A DNA stretch of 64,000 nt from Ancylobacter oerskovii (GTDB taxonomy: Bacteria > Pseudomonadota > Alphaproteobacteria > Rhizobiales > Xanthobacteraceae), in the NCBI RefSeq assembly GCF_018390555.1, contig NZ_JAHBGB010000015.1, positions 1-64,000 on the forward strand, given 5' to 3'. Below are positions 1 through 8,652 of the stretch, piece by piece; the first letter of the stretch is position 1; each line of letters begins with the position of its first letter. The translations under genes and the position numbers were made by a program. The notes under the pieces were generated by a model. It was not told where the DNA came from. It searched no databases and saw only the letters and a list, made by a program, of their open reading frames with translations.

Positions 1-144
1 GCTGATGTTCAGGATCACAATGTGCCCCGCCCGCATTAAAATGACCTCATCGCCCATTCCGTTGCGGACCCCAAATTCGTACAGAAGAATGTGTGCAGCG
101 CAAGATACATGCAATCCGCCGCCAAGGCGACCCGGGACTGCACA
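1..144. other. Noncoding leader before the first gene
   Basis: No convincing coding region is visible before the glycosyltransferase. An in-frame ATG at 91 would add 18 residues to that protein, but they resemble no glycosyltransferase N-terminus. The upstream part of the polysaccharide locus lies outside the window. Confidence 0.5.
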
Positions 145-1467
145 ATGAAAATCGTCCTTTTCGTCCATTGCTACTTCCCGGGCCATTTCTATGGCACGGA
201 AAGCTATACACGCGTGGTGGCCAGAAACCTCCGGGAGTTGGGGCATACCGTCAAGATCGTCACCGCAACATTCGCCGGAGAAACGGCGCAGACCGCCTTC
301 ATAGAGGAATATGAGTGGGAAGGTATCGGCGTTCTCCGCTTCGACCGCAACCGCATTCCGAACCGTGTGGTCCGCGACACCTACTACATGCCGGAACTTC
401 GCGGGGTGCTGGAACGCATCCTACGGCGTGAAAAACCGGACGTGGTCCATGTCTGCCATCTCGTCAACCATACCACGGCGCTGCTGGAAGTCCTAGACAG
501 CCTCGAGATACCCGCGGTCGGCACCTTCACCGACTTCTATGGCATCTGCTTCAACAACAAGCTGCAGGCCCACGACGATTCGCTCTGCCTCGGCCCCGAC
601 AAGCACCGGACGAACTGCCTCAACTGCTTCCTGAAGGAAGTCGCCGTGCAGGCGCCCGCGGGCTTCACCCGCTATGCCGGCCATCCCGCGCTGCGCCCCC
701 TCTCGGCGCGCCTAGCGCGCCTTGCCGCGCCGGCCCTGAAGGCGGCCTGGCGGGAGGACGTCGAGGCGATCGTCGAGCGCCCCGCCATCCTCTCGCAGGC
801 CTATGGCTCCTATGCCGCCGCCGTGGCCCCGACGCAGTTCCTGCACGACGCCTATCGCCGCAACGGCTATGACGGGCGCCTCGACATCAGCCGCTTCGGC
901 ATTGACATCGACCGGGCGCCGAAGCCGGAACGGGCGGACGATACGCTGCATTTCGGCTTCATCGGCCAGCTGGCGCGGCACAAGGGCGTGCACCTGCTCG
1001 TCGAGGCGCTGGGCGCCATTCCCCACGACAAGGCGCGACTGAGCATATGGGGCAACGAGCAGACCGATCCCGCCTATGCGCTCGAATTGCGCCGCAAGGC
1101 CGCCTGGCTGCCCGTGGAGTTCCGGGGCACCTTCCCCGTCGAGGACATGGCCCGGCACCTCGCCGAGATCGACGTGCTGGTCATTCCCTCGCTCTGGTAC
1201 GAGAACAGCCCGCTGATCCTGCTCCAGGCGCTGGCGACCCATACGCCGGTGATCATCGCCGACGTCGCCGGCATGACCGAATTCGTCCCTCCCTTTGAAT
1301 CCGGCGTATATTTTGCGAGAGGGAGCGCGCGCTCGCTCGCCGAGGCGATGGAGCATTTTGCCAAGGATCCGGCGTTGGCGCGTGCCATGAGCCAACGGAT
1401 CGGCTACGAAAGGACCACGCGCCACATGGTCGACGACCTGCTGCGCATCTATGAGGAAGTCGCATGA
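145..1467 (+). CDS. Glycosyltransferase family 4 protein
   Basis: Predicted GT-B fold glycosyltransferase of about 440 residues, likely transferring a sugar from a nucleotide-sugar donor during surface-polysaccharide assembly in the cytoplasm. The start MKIVLFVHCYFPG at 145 gives the usual first Rossmann strand and glycine-rich turn; the ATG at 91 adds an atypical N-tail. A cysteine-rich insert (CLGPD...NCLNCF) follows the first third. The C-terminal half holds the family 4 signature VLVIPSLWYENSPLILLQA, in which the second Glu of the usual EX7E motif is Gln. It overlaps the methyltransferase by 4 nt (ATGA), so the two are translationally coupled. Donor and acceptor are unknown. Confidence 0.85.
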   Translation: MKIVLFVHCYFPGHFYGTESYTRVVARNLRELGHTVKIVTATFAGETAQTAFIEEYEWEGIGVLRFDRNRIPNRVVRDTYYMPELRGVLERILRREKPDVVHVCHLVNHTTALLEVLDSLEIPAVGTFTDFYGICFNNKLQAHDDSLCLGPDKHRTNCLNCFLKEVAVQAPAGFTRYAGHPALRPLSARLARLAAPALKAAWREDVEAIVERPAILSQAYGSYAAAVAPTQFLHDAYRRNGYDGRLDISRFGIDIDRAPKPERADDTLHFGFIGQLARHKGVHLLVEALGAIPHDKARLSIWGNEQTDPAYALELRRKAAWLPVEFRGTFPVEDMARHLAEIDVLVIPSLWYENSPLILLQALATHTPVIIADVAGMTEFVPPFESGVYFARGSARSLAEAMEHFAKDPALARAMSQRIGYERTTRHMVDDLLRIYEEVA

Positions 1468-2375
1468 AGGGATTCAGCTTTCAGGGTTTGAAAGCTGCGG
1501 TTCGGGCCCAGACGCTCGGCACGCTGCCGGTAGCGGCCGATTCTCCGGCCCCGCACGCCGCCAACTCCGGGATCAATGGCGATCTGGAGAAGTGGCTGCA
1601 GGCGAATCTCGCGGTCAAGACGCCCGCCGACCGGGCGCAGCTGGCGCCCTTCCCGCCCACCGAGCTGATGCACAACACCAGCGGGCTGAAGAGCAAGGAA
1701 GACTTCGCCCGCCACGGCATCGACCTGATGCGCGCCCTTGCCCGGGTCAGCCCGCGTCCGCCGGCGAAATTCGGCGACGTGCTCGATTTCGGCGTCGGCG
1801 TCGGGCGCCTTGCACGCCTGTTCCACGGCTACAACCATCGCTATGTCGGCGTGGACATCGACAGCCGGCACATCGGCTGGATCAAGTCCAGCCTGCCGCA
1901 TGTCGAGGCCCACCACACCCGCCCGGCGGAGCCGCTGCCGCTTGCCGATCAAAGCTTTGACACAGTCGTCAGTATTTCTGTGTTCAGCCATCTCTGCGAG
2001 GCGGATCATCTGATCCACCTCGCCGATCTGGCACGGCTGGTGCGGCCCGGCGGCTACCTTTTCCTCTCCGTGCACGGCCAGCGGGCGCTGGCGCGTGCTT
2101 TGGAGGAGACGAAGATCGTCGATTTGCTCAGCATTCCGACATGGGACATCGAGCGCGCCCGCCGCGTCTTCGCCTGCGGCTCGGGCTACAGCTTCGTGGT
2201 CCAGGCCGGCCATCTGACCACGGACGAGCACCCCTATGGCATCACCTTCATCTCCGAGCGCTATATTCGCAGCGTCTGGAGCCGCTGGTTCGAGGTCGTC
2301 GGCGTGGCCTCGGGCGGCATTCACGATTTCCAGGATATCGTCGTGCTGAAGGCCGGCCATGACGCAAGCCGTTAA
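1464..2375 (+). CDS. Class I SAM-dependent methyltransferase
   Basis: Cytoplasmic methyltransferase of 303 residues. Motif I is VLDFGVGVGRLARLF at residues 106-120, followed by VGVDID, the acidic residue that binds the adenosine ribose, and a motif IV region (FDTVVSISVFSHL). The fold is the Methyltransf_11/25 type. The N-terminal 100 residues are not part of the core. It starts within the last codons of the glycosyltransferase (4-nt overlap) and overlaps the next gene by 17 nt. This suggests that it methylates a sugar or the growing polysaccharide, perhaps as a chain modification. The acceptor is inferred from context only. Confidence 0.8.
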   Translation: MKGFSFQGLKAAVRAQTLGTLPVAADSPAPHAANSGINGDLEKWLQANLAVKTPADRAQLAPFPPTELMHNTSGLKSKEDFARHGIDLMRALARVSPRPPAKFGDVLDFGVGVGRLARLFHGYNHRYVGVDIDSRHIGWIKSSLPHVEAHHTRPAEPLPLADQSFDTVVSISVFSHLCEADHLIHLADLARLVRPGGYLFLSVHGQRALARALEETKIVDLLSIPTWDIERARRVFACGSGYSFVVQAGHLTTDEHPYGITFISERYIRSVWSRWFEVVGVASGGIHDFQDIVVLKAGHDASR

Positions 2376-3639
2376 GCTCAAGAAGGGCCAGTTCGCGCCG
2401 GTCCCCGTTCCCAAGGGAACGAATGTGGCGGCCGAGGAGCCGGCACAGCGGAGCCTTCCGGCGCGGATTCTGGACTTCCTGCTGAAGAACCGGCTGCCGG
2501 CCGCGGCGATCCTGGGAGCGGTCTTCGTCTCGCTCGCCTATGCCGTCTACATATTCGGCATCTCGTCCAATCTCTACATGTCGGAAACCCGCTTCGCCAT
2601 CCGCCAGGTGAAGGACGGCGGCGCTTCCGACCTGACCACCGATTCCACCGCCGGCTCGCCGGAACGCGCCGAGCTCAAGGCGTCGCAGCAGGCCGCCGCC
2701 CTCGCGAAGGGCGGCTCGGGCGGCGACGCCGATTTCGAGCAGAATCCGTTCGTCATCACCAATTTCCTCATGAGCCGCGCCTTCGTCCGCGAGCTGATGC
2801 AGCAGGGCTGGCTGCAAGCGCGCTTCGCGAGCCGCGCGGTGGACCCGCTGTCGCGCCTCGCCCCGGACGCCACGCTGGAGGAGGCCTGGCGCTTCTGGAT
2901 CCGCCACGTCATGGCCGCGGTCGACCGGCGCGCCAACACGGTGGTCTTCCAGGTCTGGGCCTTCACGCCGGAGGATGCCAAGGCCACCGTCGAGATGATG
3001 ATCAAGCGCAGCGAGGCGCTGATGAACGACATCGAGACGCGCGGGCGCCAGGACGCCCTCGACCGCGCCCGCATCGAGCTCGGCCGCGCCAACGAGGAAT
3101 ACGACAAGAAGCTCGATCAGATCAGCGACATGCGCCAGCTCCTGTCCACCGTCGACCCCAAGCAGGCGGCGAAGATGGCGCAAAGCTCCTATTTCCGCTT
3201 CGAGGCCCAGCGCATCATGATGGAGCGCGAGCTGCAGGTGCTGCAGACGGCCGAGAAAGCCAACTCGCCCGCGGCCAACACCTTGCGCCAGCGCGCGAAA
3301 TCGATGGTCTCGGAAGTGGACCAGATCCACAACCACCTCGCCGGCTCCGAGGCCGACGTGAAGGCCGCCGTGAATGCCCTGGCCGCCTATGAGGAACTCG
3401 ACATCAATCGCCGCTTTGCGCTGATGCGCGTGCAGATCGCGTCGCTGGCCGTGGAAAACGCCGAGATGCTGCTGCGCGAGCATTCCTATTTCATCTACAC
3501 CTTCATCGCGCCGTCGCTGCCGACCCGGGCCATCCAGGCCTGGCGCACCCAGCAATGGGTGCTCGTGACCTTCCTCGCCTTCGTCACCGCCTTGGCGGTG
3601 GTCACGTTCGGCACATTGAGCCGCGACAGTCGCTATTGA
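2359..3639 (+). CDS. KpsE/CtrB-like polysaccharide export inner-membrane protein
   Basis: Inner-membrane polysaccharide co-polymerase/export protein (KpsE/BexC/CtrB/Wzz group), 426 residues. It has a cytoplasmic N-tail, a first membrane segment near 47-67, a large periplasmic part with long helical heptad-like stretches (about 225-380), and a second membrane segment close to the C-terminus (about 399-419). That is the two-helix topology expected for proteins linking an ABC polysaccharide exporter to an outer-membrane channel. No ATPase (KpsT) or channel (KpsD) gene is visible here, so the rest of the locus lies to the left or elsewhere. It overlaps the methyltransferase gene. Confidence 0.85.
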   Translation: MTQAVKLKKGQFAPVPVPKGTNVAAEEPAQRSLPARILDFLLKNRLPAAAILGAVFVSLAYAVYIFGISSNLYMSETRFAIRQVKDGGASDLTTDSTAGSPERAELKASQQAAALAKGGSGGDADFEQNPFVITNFLMSRAFVRELMQQGWLQARFASRAVDPLSRLAPDATLEEAWRFWIRHVMAAVDRRANTVVFQVWAFTPEDAKATVEMMIKRSEALMNDIETRGRQDALDRARIELGRANEEYDKKLDQISDMRQLLSTVDPKQAAKMAQSSYFRFEAQRIMMERELQVLQTAEKANSPAANTLRQRAKSMVSEVDQIHNHLAGSEADVKAAVNALAAYEELDINRRFALMRVQIASLAVENAEMLLREHSYFIYTFIAPSLPTRAIQAWRTQQWVLVTFLAFVTALAVVTFGTLSRDSRY

Positions 3640-3670
3640 CGTTTGAGAGCTCTTACCGGGAGCGGGCAGC

Positions 3671-4777
3671 ATGCTGTTCAGCATCGACGAAGACACCGGC
3701 ACGCGTATCGTGGGCTGGATCATGCCGGACAACCCGTCGCACACGCCCAGCGTCACGGTGTTCGAAGGCAGCGAGAAGCTGGCGGAGGTCAAGGCCCGCA
3801 TCGTCCGCCCGCTGCTGCGCGAGCAGGGCCTGCACGATACCGGGCTGTGCGGCTTCGTCGTCGACGAGGCGGCCGTCTCCGGCCTGGCGCGGCGCCACCA
3901 GATCGATGTCTTCGACGCCCACACCCAGACGCTCGTCTATCGGCGGCGCTACGGCACGCCGACGATCCAGCGCAAGCTGTTCCGCCTGGAGCCGCAGATC
4001 CTGCCGAATGTGCGGGTGAACCGGCTGTTCGATTCGCTGTTCCAGATGAGCTATCCGCGCATCGAATCGCTGCCGCCCGACACGATGCGCAGCATCATCG
4101 ACATCGGCTTCAGCAACTCCATCTACCTCTCCGGCCGCATCTACCTCGCCGAATACGAGGTGTTCCTGCAGAAGAACGGCTTCGATGCCTGCACCTATGT
4201 CCGCGACCCGATGGAGGAGCTGGCGGAGCAGCTGCTGACGCTGGAATGGATCTCCCGCAACAGCGACGACACCGTCAAGCAGCTCGGCAATATCGGCCTG
4301 ATGAGCCTCGTCGACGCGGTGAAGGGCAAGGAGCTCAAGGACGCCGACGATTTCGGGGCGTGGCTGCTGCATCTGTCGGCGGAGGACCGGCAGTTGCTGT
4401 CCAACCCCTTCACCCGCCTGCTGACCTGCCGCAACGCCGACGAGCCGCTGTCGGTCATCGCGGTGCCCAGCGCGCTCGACGTGCTGTCCGGCATGAAGGC
4501 GGTGCAGCTGCGCTCCAATCTGGAGCATTTCCTGCAGCTGGTCGGCGCCCAGCTCGAGCACGACCTCGGCACCTGGGAGCTTCCACCGCCCTCGCCGGGC
4601 GTCACCAAGCTCGCTGAGGGACTGCGCGACAAGGAAATGGCGCGCGAGCTGCTGTCGGCGGACCTCGAACTGTTCCGCGAGGTGTCCACCGCCGTCGACC
4701 GCACGGTGAACGCCATGCGGGACCGCGATTCGCAGATCGAGCCTCCCCCGGCCCAGGCGGCCATCGCCCAGGGCTGA
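3671..4777 (+). CDS. Unknown protein of polysaccharide locus
   Basis: A 368-residue soluble protein with no signal peptide or membrane segment. I recognise no characterised family. Residues 1-100 look beta-rich, opening with an Ile-Val-Gly-Trp-Ile stretch, and may form a small sandwich domain. The remainder is helical and contains a segment about finding, losing and using sugar-type substrates only by context. A GGGAG ribosome-binding site sits 8 nt before the ATG. It is the last gene of the co-directional set with the glycosyltransferase and KpsE-like gene, 31 nt downstream, and so probably acts in polysaccharide synthesis or its regulation. Confidence 0.6.
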   Translation: MLFSIDEDTGTRIVGWIMPDNPSHTPSVTVFEGSEKLAEVKARIVRPLLREQGLHDTGLCGFVVDEAAVSGLARRHQIDVFDAHTQTLVYRRRYGTPTIQRKLFRLEPQILPNVRVNRLFDSLFQMSYPRIESLPPDTMRSIIDIGFSNSIYLSGRIYLAEYEVFLQKNGFDACTYVRDPMEELAEQLLTLEWISRNSDDTVKQLGNIGLMSLVDAVKGKELKDADDFGAWLLHLSAEDRQLLSNPFTRLLTCRNADEPLSVIAVPSALDVLSGMKAVQLRSNLEHFLQLVGAQLEHDLGTWELPPPSPGVTKLAEGLRDKEMARELLSADLELFREVSTAVDRTVNAMRDRDSQIEPPPAQAAIAQG

Positions 4778-4792
4778 GCCCGGCCGCCGGGC
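4778..4792. terminator. GC-rich hairpin between convergent genes
   Basis: GCCCGG-CCG-CCGGGC forms a short stem just after the stop of the polysaccharide operon and before the convergent dehydrogenase stop. There is no T-run, so it is at best a weak or Rho-assisted terminator. Confidence 0.3.
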
Positions 4793-4803
4793 CGGCTTCA
4801 GCC

Positions 4804-5712
4804 TCACGCCGGCTCGGCCGGCCCGCCCCCCAGCATGGAGCCCGCCTCGGGGCGGCTGTCGCCGATCAGCCGGGCGATGGCGGTGATGTCCTCCTGGCCG
4901 CCGAGCCGGTCGCGGGCGGCGGACCAGAAGGCCAGCAACGCGTCGAGCGTCGGCGTTTCCGCTTCCGCCCGCCGGGCGAGGTCGGCGGCGATGGAGATGT
5001 CCTTGCAGAACAGCTCCAGCGTCTGGCCGAAATCATAAGTGCCGGTGAGCACATGGTTCGGCAGCTTCACCTGCGTGGCGTGGCTGGTGCCGGATCCCGC
5101 GCTCCACACCTTCAGCATCGTCGCCGGGTCGAGGCCGAACCGCTCGCCGACGATCAGCGCCTCGGTGGCGCTCCACAGCGTCGCCGCCGACAGATAATTG
5201 TTCAGCGCCTTGATGACGTGGCCGGAACCGACCGGCCCGACATGGATGACCTCGCCGCACATCCGGTCGAGCAGCGGCCGCACCCGCGCGAAGGCGTCCG
5301 GCGCACCGCCGACCATGGCGGTCAGCGTGCCCGCCCGCGCACGGGCCATGCCGCCACTCACCGGTGCATCGAGCACCGCCGTCCCCCGCCCGGCCAGATC
5401 CCCGGCCAGGGCGATGGTGCTCGACGGCGCCGCCGTCGACATGTCGATCACGACCTCCCGCGTCCGGGCCGTGCAGGCGCCGCCCGGTCCCAGCAGCGCG
5501 TCGCGGACGTGCCGGTCGGTCGGCAGCATGGTGATGACCACCGCGCCCGGCAGGTCGGCCGCCCGTGTCGCCGCCGGGAGGCCGCGGGCGCGGAAGGGCG
5601 CCAGCGCCTCCTCGGCAAGATCGACGACGGCGAGCGGCACGCCGCCATCGGCGAGATGTTCCGCCATGAGGCCGCCCATGCGGCCGGCCCCGATGAAAAG
5701 CACGCTGTCCAT
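4804..5712 (-). CDS. 3-hydroxyisobutyrate dehydrogenase-family oxidoreductase
   Basis: NAD(P)-dependent beta-hydroxyacid dehydrogenase, 302 residues. The Rossmann motif GAGRMG lies at 8-13, the substrate motif DAPVSGG at 115-121, and the catalytic Lys is K168 in the GSGHVIKALNN segment. Members reduce or oxidise small hydroxyacids such as tartronate semialdehyde or 3-hydroxyisobutyrate; the substrate here is unknown. ATG 5712 is preferred over 5718 because the GGAGG lies 8 nt before it. It is co-directional with the crotonase gene upstream (36-nt gap) and probably handles a ring-cleavage product of the adjoining catabolic locus. Confidence 0.85.
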   Translation of the reverse strand: MDSVLFIGAGRMGGLMAEHLADGGVPLAVVDLAEEALAPFRARGLPAATRAADLPGAVVITMLPTDRHVRDALLGPGGACTARTREVVIDMSTAAPSSTIALAGDLAGRGTAVLDAPVSGGMARARAGTLTAMVGGAPDAFARVRPLLDRMCGEVIHVGPVGSGHVIKALNNYLSAATLWSATEALIVGERFGLDPATMLKVWSAGSGTSHATQVKLPNHVLTGTYDFGQTLELFCKDISIAADLARRAEAETPTLDALLAFWSAARDRLGGQEDITAIARLIGDSRPEAGSMLGGGPAEPA

Positions 5713-5747
5713 GGTCATGACCTCCCGGCCGGCGCCCGGCCCGCGGC

Positions 5748-6455
5748 TCAATGGGCGCGCGCCGCCAGCGAGATCGCCATGGTGGTGACGGCGTTCTTCG
5801 CCTCGGTCTCGTCGGACAGGCCGGCTACGCGCCGCGAGAATTCCCGCAGCAGGGTGACGGATTCGGCGTCGAGCGCGGCGATGGTGCGGGCGAACTCGAT
5901 GGCGCGCCGGAGCGCCGCGCCGCGCGGCACCACCTCGGTGACGATGCCGATCTCCTTGGCCTCGGCGGCGCCGAAATGCCGGCTGGTGAGCGCCAGCTCG
6001 AACGCCTTCTTGAAGGGCACGAACCTGGCGAAATAGGACAGCACGATCAGCGGCGGCAGCCCGTGCGACATTTCCGGCAGCGCGAACACCGCATCCTCGG
6101 CGGCAATCGCGATGTCGCACTGGGTGGTGAAGCCGCAGCCGAAGCCGAGCGCCTTGCCCTCCACCGCCGCGACGAATGGCACCGGCGAGCGGCGCAGCCG
6201 GTTGTTCACCTCCAGGATCAGGCCGAGATCGTCGCGCACATCGGCGGCGGAGGTCAGGCCCCGCTTGCCGACGCGGCCGGCGCAGAAATGCTCGCCCTCG
6301 CCCGACAGCACCACCGCCCGCAGGCCGGGCATGGCCAGCACCTCGTCCAGCGTGGTGGCGAATTCGGCGAGCTGGGCCGAGGAAAGATGATTGCCGTCGG
6401 CGGTGCGGGTGAACGCGACGCCATAGATGCCGTCGCCATGGGATTCGATCTTCAT
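5748..6455 (-). CDS. Enoyl-CoA hydratase/isomerase (crotonase) family protein
   Basis: Crotonase-fold protein of 235 residues. The oxyanion-hole segments are present (HFCAGR near 56-61 and GKALGFGCGF near 100-109). The second catalytic Glu is retained (E128, in ALPEMSHG), but the first Glu of true hydratases is Gly108. This argues against classical enoyl-CoA hydration and for isomerase, hydrolase or decarboxylase-like chemistry. An AAGGAG site precedes the ATG by 7 nt. It heads a two-gene operon with the dehydrogenase and is divergent from the hydrolase-GntR operon, sharing the regulatory region at 6456-6617. Confidence 0.8.
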   Translation of the reverse strand: MKIESHGDGIYGVAFTRTADGNHLSSAQLAEFATTLDEVLAMPGLRAVVLSGEGEHFCAGRVGKRGLTSAADVRDDLGLILEVNNRLRRSPVPFVAAVEGKALGFGCGFTTQCDIAIAAEDAVFALPEMSHGLPPLIVLSYFARFVPFKKAFELALTSRHFGAAEAKEIGIVTEVVPRGAALRRAIEFARTIAALDAESVTLLREFSRRVAGLSDETEAKNAVTTMAISLAARAH

Positions 6456-6531
6456 GCCACTCTCCTTGGAACCGGTCGCCGCGATGCCCGCCCGCCACCT
6501 GTCCAGGACGGTCGAGATTCCGGCTTGTAAT

Positions 6532-6547
6532 ATTGTACGACGATAAT
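6532..6547. promoter_or_regulatory. Candidate operator, ATTGT-N6-ATAAT dyad
   Basis: ATTGTACGACGATAAT is an A/T-rich near-palindrome in the divergent crotonase/hydrolase intergenic region. It matches 13 of 16 positions of the site at 24456-24471. FCD-type GntR regulators commonly bind dyads of this size, and one is encoded two genes away (7392-8108), which makes it the leading candidate binder. Binding is inferred. Confidence 0.45.
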
Positions 6548-6617
6548 ACGCTAGCCTCGTCGAAACGCGCGGCCAGCGATCCCTGCGCGACGTGATCAAC
6601 CGCCGGAGGAACCGCCC

Positions 6618-7391
6618 ATGCCCGTGATCGACCTGAACGGCGAGCGTCTCGGCTATGACCGTGCCGGCTCCGGCGAGAAGCTCCTGCTCATCCACAGCCT
6701 CGGCACCGCCGCCTGGCTGTGGCGCGAGCAGATCCGCCGCTGGTCGGCCCGCTTCGACGTCATCGCCGTCGATGCGCGCGGCCATGGCCGCTCCAGCCGC
6801 GAGGGCGGTTTCACCGTCCGCAACGTCGCCGCCGACCTCGCCGCGCTGCTGGATGCCTTCGGCGGCACGCCGGCGCGGGTGGTGGCGATCTCCATGGGCG
6901 GCCCGATCGCCGCGCATCTCGTCGATCTCGCGCCGCATCTCGTCTCGCGCCTCGTCGTCGCCGGCAGCTTCGCCACCCAGGGCGAGGCCGGCGCCACGCG
7001 CGCGGCGACCATCGAGAAGACCATCCGCGAGGGCTCGATGGAGGCCTATGCCCGCTTCTATGCCGGCGACACGCTGGTGGAGGACGGCGATCCCGCCCAT
7101 GTCGCGGAACTCGTCGCCTCCATCGCCGGCATGGCGGCCGATGCCTATGTCGAGGCCGCGACGTCGGTGTTCACCGCCGACGTGGTCGATCTCTACAAGG
7201 CGGTGAAGGTGCCCACCCGCGTGGTGGTCGGCACCCGCGACAACCGCACGCCGCCCAAGCTGTCGCAGGAGATCGCCGCGCTGATTCCCGGCGCCGGCTA
7301 TGTGGAGATCGAGGGCGCCCGCCACCTGTCCAATCTCGACCGGCCGGACGGCTTCCATGCCGCCGTCGATCCGTTCCTGCTGGCCGATTGA
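6618..7391 (+). CDS. Alpha/beta hydrolase (3-oxoadipate enol-lactonase/NicD-like)
   Basis: Cytoplasmic alpha/beta hydrolase, 257 residues. The nucleophile elbow is AISMGG with Ser92 (Ala replaces the first Gly of GxSxG); the likely acid is Asp208 and the base His236. The overall pattern, including HSLGT as oxyanion region and DARGHGRS, resembles PcaD enol-lactonases. Beside a NicX-like dioxygenase, a N-formylmaleamate deformylase (NicD) role is equally possible, since NicD also has this fold. The GntR regulator starts immediately after its stop codon, with no gap. Confidence 0.8.
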   Translation: MPVIDLNGERLGYDRAGSGEKLLLIHSLGTAAWLWREQIRRWSARFDVIAVDARGHGRSSREGGFTVRNVAADLAALLDAFGGTPARVVAISMGGPIAAHLVDLAPHLVSRLVVAGSFATQGEAGATRAATIEKTIREGSMEAYARFYAGDTLVEDGDPAHVAELVASIAGMAADAYVEAATSVFTADVVDLYKAVKVPTRVVVGTRDNRTPPKLSQEIAALIPGAGYVEIEGARHLSNLDRPDGFHAAVDPFLLAD

Positions 7392-8108
7392 ATGGGTCTC
7401 CCTCCGGCCGGTTCTTCCCTCGGCATCGGCCCGATCGGCCAGGAAAGCGCGCCGCTGCGCCGCAAGCTCACCGCGACGCTGCGGCGGCTGGTCGAGACCG
7501 GCCGGCTCGCCGCCGGCCAGCGGCTGATCGAGAAGGATCTCTGCGCCGAGCTCGCGGTCAGCCGCACCGTGCTGCGCGAGGCGCTGCGCGAGCTCGAGGC
7601 CGACGGCCTGCTGGTGGCCGGGGCGCGCGGCCTGTCGGTCGCCGTGCTCAGCCGGGCGGAAGCGGAGAACATCTATGCGGTGCGCGCGGCGCTGGAAGCG
7701 CTGATCGCCCGGCAGTTCTGCCAGCGTGCCGACGAGGCGGCACGGACGGCGCTCGGCCTCGTCCACGTCGCTCTCCGCCACGCCTATGAGGCCGGCCCGC
7801 TCGGCGCTCTCCTCGACGCCAAGCTCGATTTCTACCGCACGCTCTGCGCCGGCGCCGCCAATCCGGTGGCGCGCGACCTGCTCGACCGGCTGAATGCCCG
7901 CATCAGCCTGCTGCGCGCCCGCTCGCTGGCCGATCCGGCCCGCAAGCGTGCCTCCCTCGCCGAGATCGACGACCTCGTCGACGCCTTGCGACGCCGCGAC
8001 GGCGACGAGGCCGCCCTGTGCGCCGAGCGGCATGTCGCGGCGGCCGCGCGCGTCGCGCTCGGCTCCCCCGCTTCCGACCTGTCCAACCTCCCGGAGACAC
8101 ATCAATGA
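7392..8108 (+). CDS. GntR family regulator (FCD-type)
   Basis: DNA-binding regulator of 238 residues. The winged helix-turn-helix occupies about residues 17-80 (recognition helix around SRTVLREALRELEADG), followed by an all-helical FCD-like effector domain. One expected metal-ligand His of FCD domains seems to be missing in the DAKLDFYRTL segment, while a His near the C-terminus (ERHVAAA) is present. The ATG directly abuts the hydrolase stop, and the next gene overlaps by 4 nt. A ring-cleavage intermediate sensor and local repressor is the natural inference; the dyad at 6532-6547 is the candidate site. Confidence 0.85.
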   Translation: MGLPPAGSSLGIGPIGQESAPLRRKLTATLRRLVETGRLAAGQRLIEKDLCAELAVSRTVLREALRELEADGLLVAGARGLSVAVLSRAEAENIYAVRAALEALIARQFCQRADEAARTALGLVHVALRHAYEAGPLGALLDAKLDFYRTLCAGAANPVARDLLDRLNARISLLRARSLADPARKRASLAEIDDLVDALRRRDGDEAALCAERHVAAAARVALGSPASDLSNLPETHQ

Positions 8109-8503
8109 CCGACGACCTGTTTGAGAAGGGCCTCGAGATCCGCCGTGCCGTGGTCGGCGCCGCCTATGTCGACAAGTCGCTGGCGGAGATGGACGAGTTC
8201 ACCCGTCCGCTGCAGGAGCTGGTGACCAAATATTGCTGGGGCGAGGTCTGGGGCCGCGAGGGCCTGGCGCGCCGCGAGCGCTCCATCCTCAACATCGGCA
8301 TGATCGCGGCCCTCAATCGCCCGCATGAACTCAAGCTCCATGTGCGCGGCGCCCTCAATAACGGGCTGTCGCGCGAGGAAATCCGCGAGCTGCTGCTGCA
8401 GGTCGCGATCTATTGCGGCGTGCCGGCCGCGCTCGACAGCTTCCGCGTCGCCCGCGAGGTGTTCGCGGAGGAGGACGCCAAGGCCGCCGCCGCGAAGGGA
8501 TAG
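8105..8503 (+). CDS. Carboxymuconolactone decarboxylase family protein
   Basis: Small all-helical protein of 132 residues resembling PcaC/AhpD-like proteins. It has the conserved core around NIGMIAALNRPHELKLHVRG and a following EIRELLLQVAIYCGVPAAL helix. There is no CxxC, so it is PcaC-like rather than an AhpD peroxidase. PcaC proteins decarboxylate gamma-carboxymuconolactone, but many paralogues are uncharacterised. The 4-nt overlap (ATGA) with the GntR gene ties it to the hydrolase. The combination resembles a PcaD-PcaC pair taken over for another pathway. Confidence 0.8.
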   Translation: MTDDLFEKGLEIRRAVVGAAYVDKSLAEMDEFTRPLQELVTKYCWGEVWGREGLARRERSILNIGMIAALNRPHELKLHVRGALNNGLSREEIRELLLQVAIYCGVPAALDSFRVAREVFAEEDAKAAAAKG

Positions 8504-8535
8504 GCGACGGGCGGAGGCCGTTGAAACCGGAGGCC

Positions 8536-8624
8536 GTCATGGCCGGGCTCGTCCCGGCCATCCACGTCTCTCGCGCACCGGCCGGAAGGAAGGCGCGGAG
8601 GCCCGGGCCAAGCCCGGGCATGAC
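8536..8624. repeat. Intergenic palindromic repeat, GTCATGGCCGGG type
   Basis: GTCATGGCCGGG at the left end and CCCGGGCATGAC at the right end form imperfect inverted arms (11 of 12). Smaller GCCGGG/CCCGGC hairpins lie inside. It sits between convergent genes and belongs to the class of dispersed GC-rich repeats typical of Hyphomicrobiales genomes. Confidence 0.6.
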
Positions 8625-8652
8625 GGGCGGTTGAAGGCCTGCCGCACCTCCC

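Noticed and set aside
6618-7391. Firm assignment as NicD deformylase
   Set aside because: The sequence looks at least as much like a PcaD enol-lactonase; context alone is not enough.
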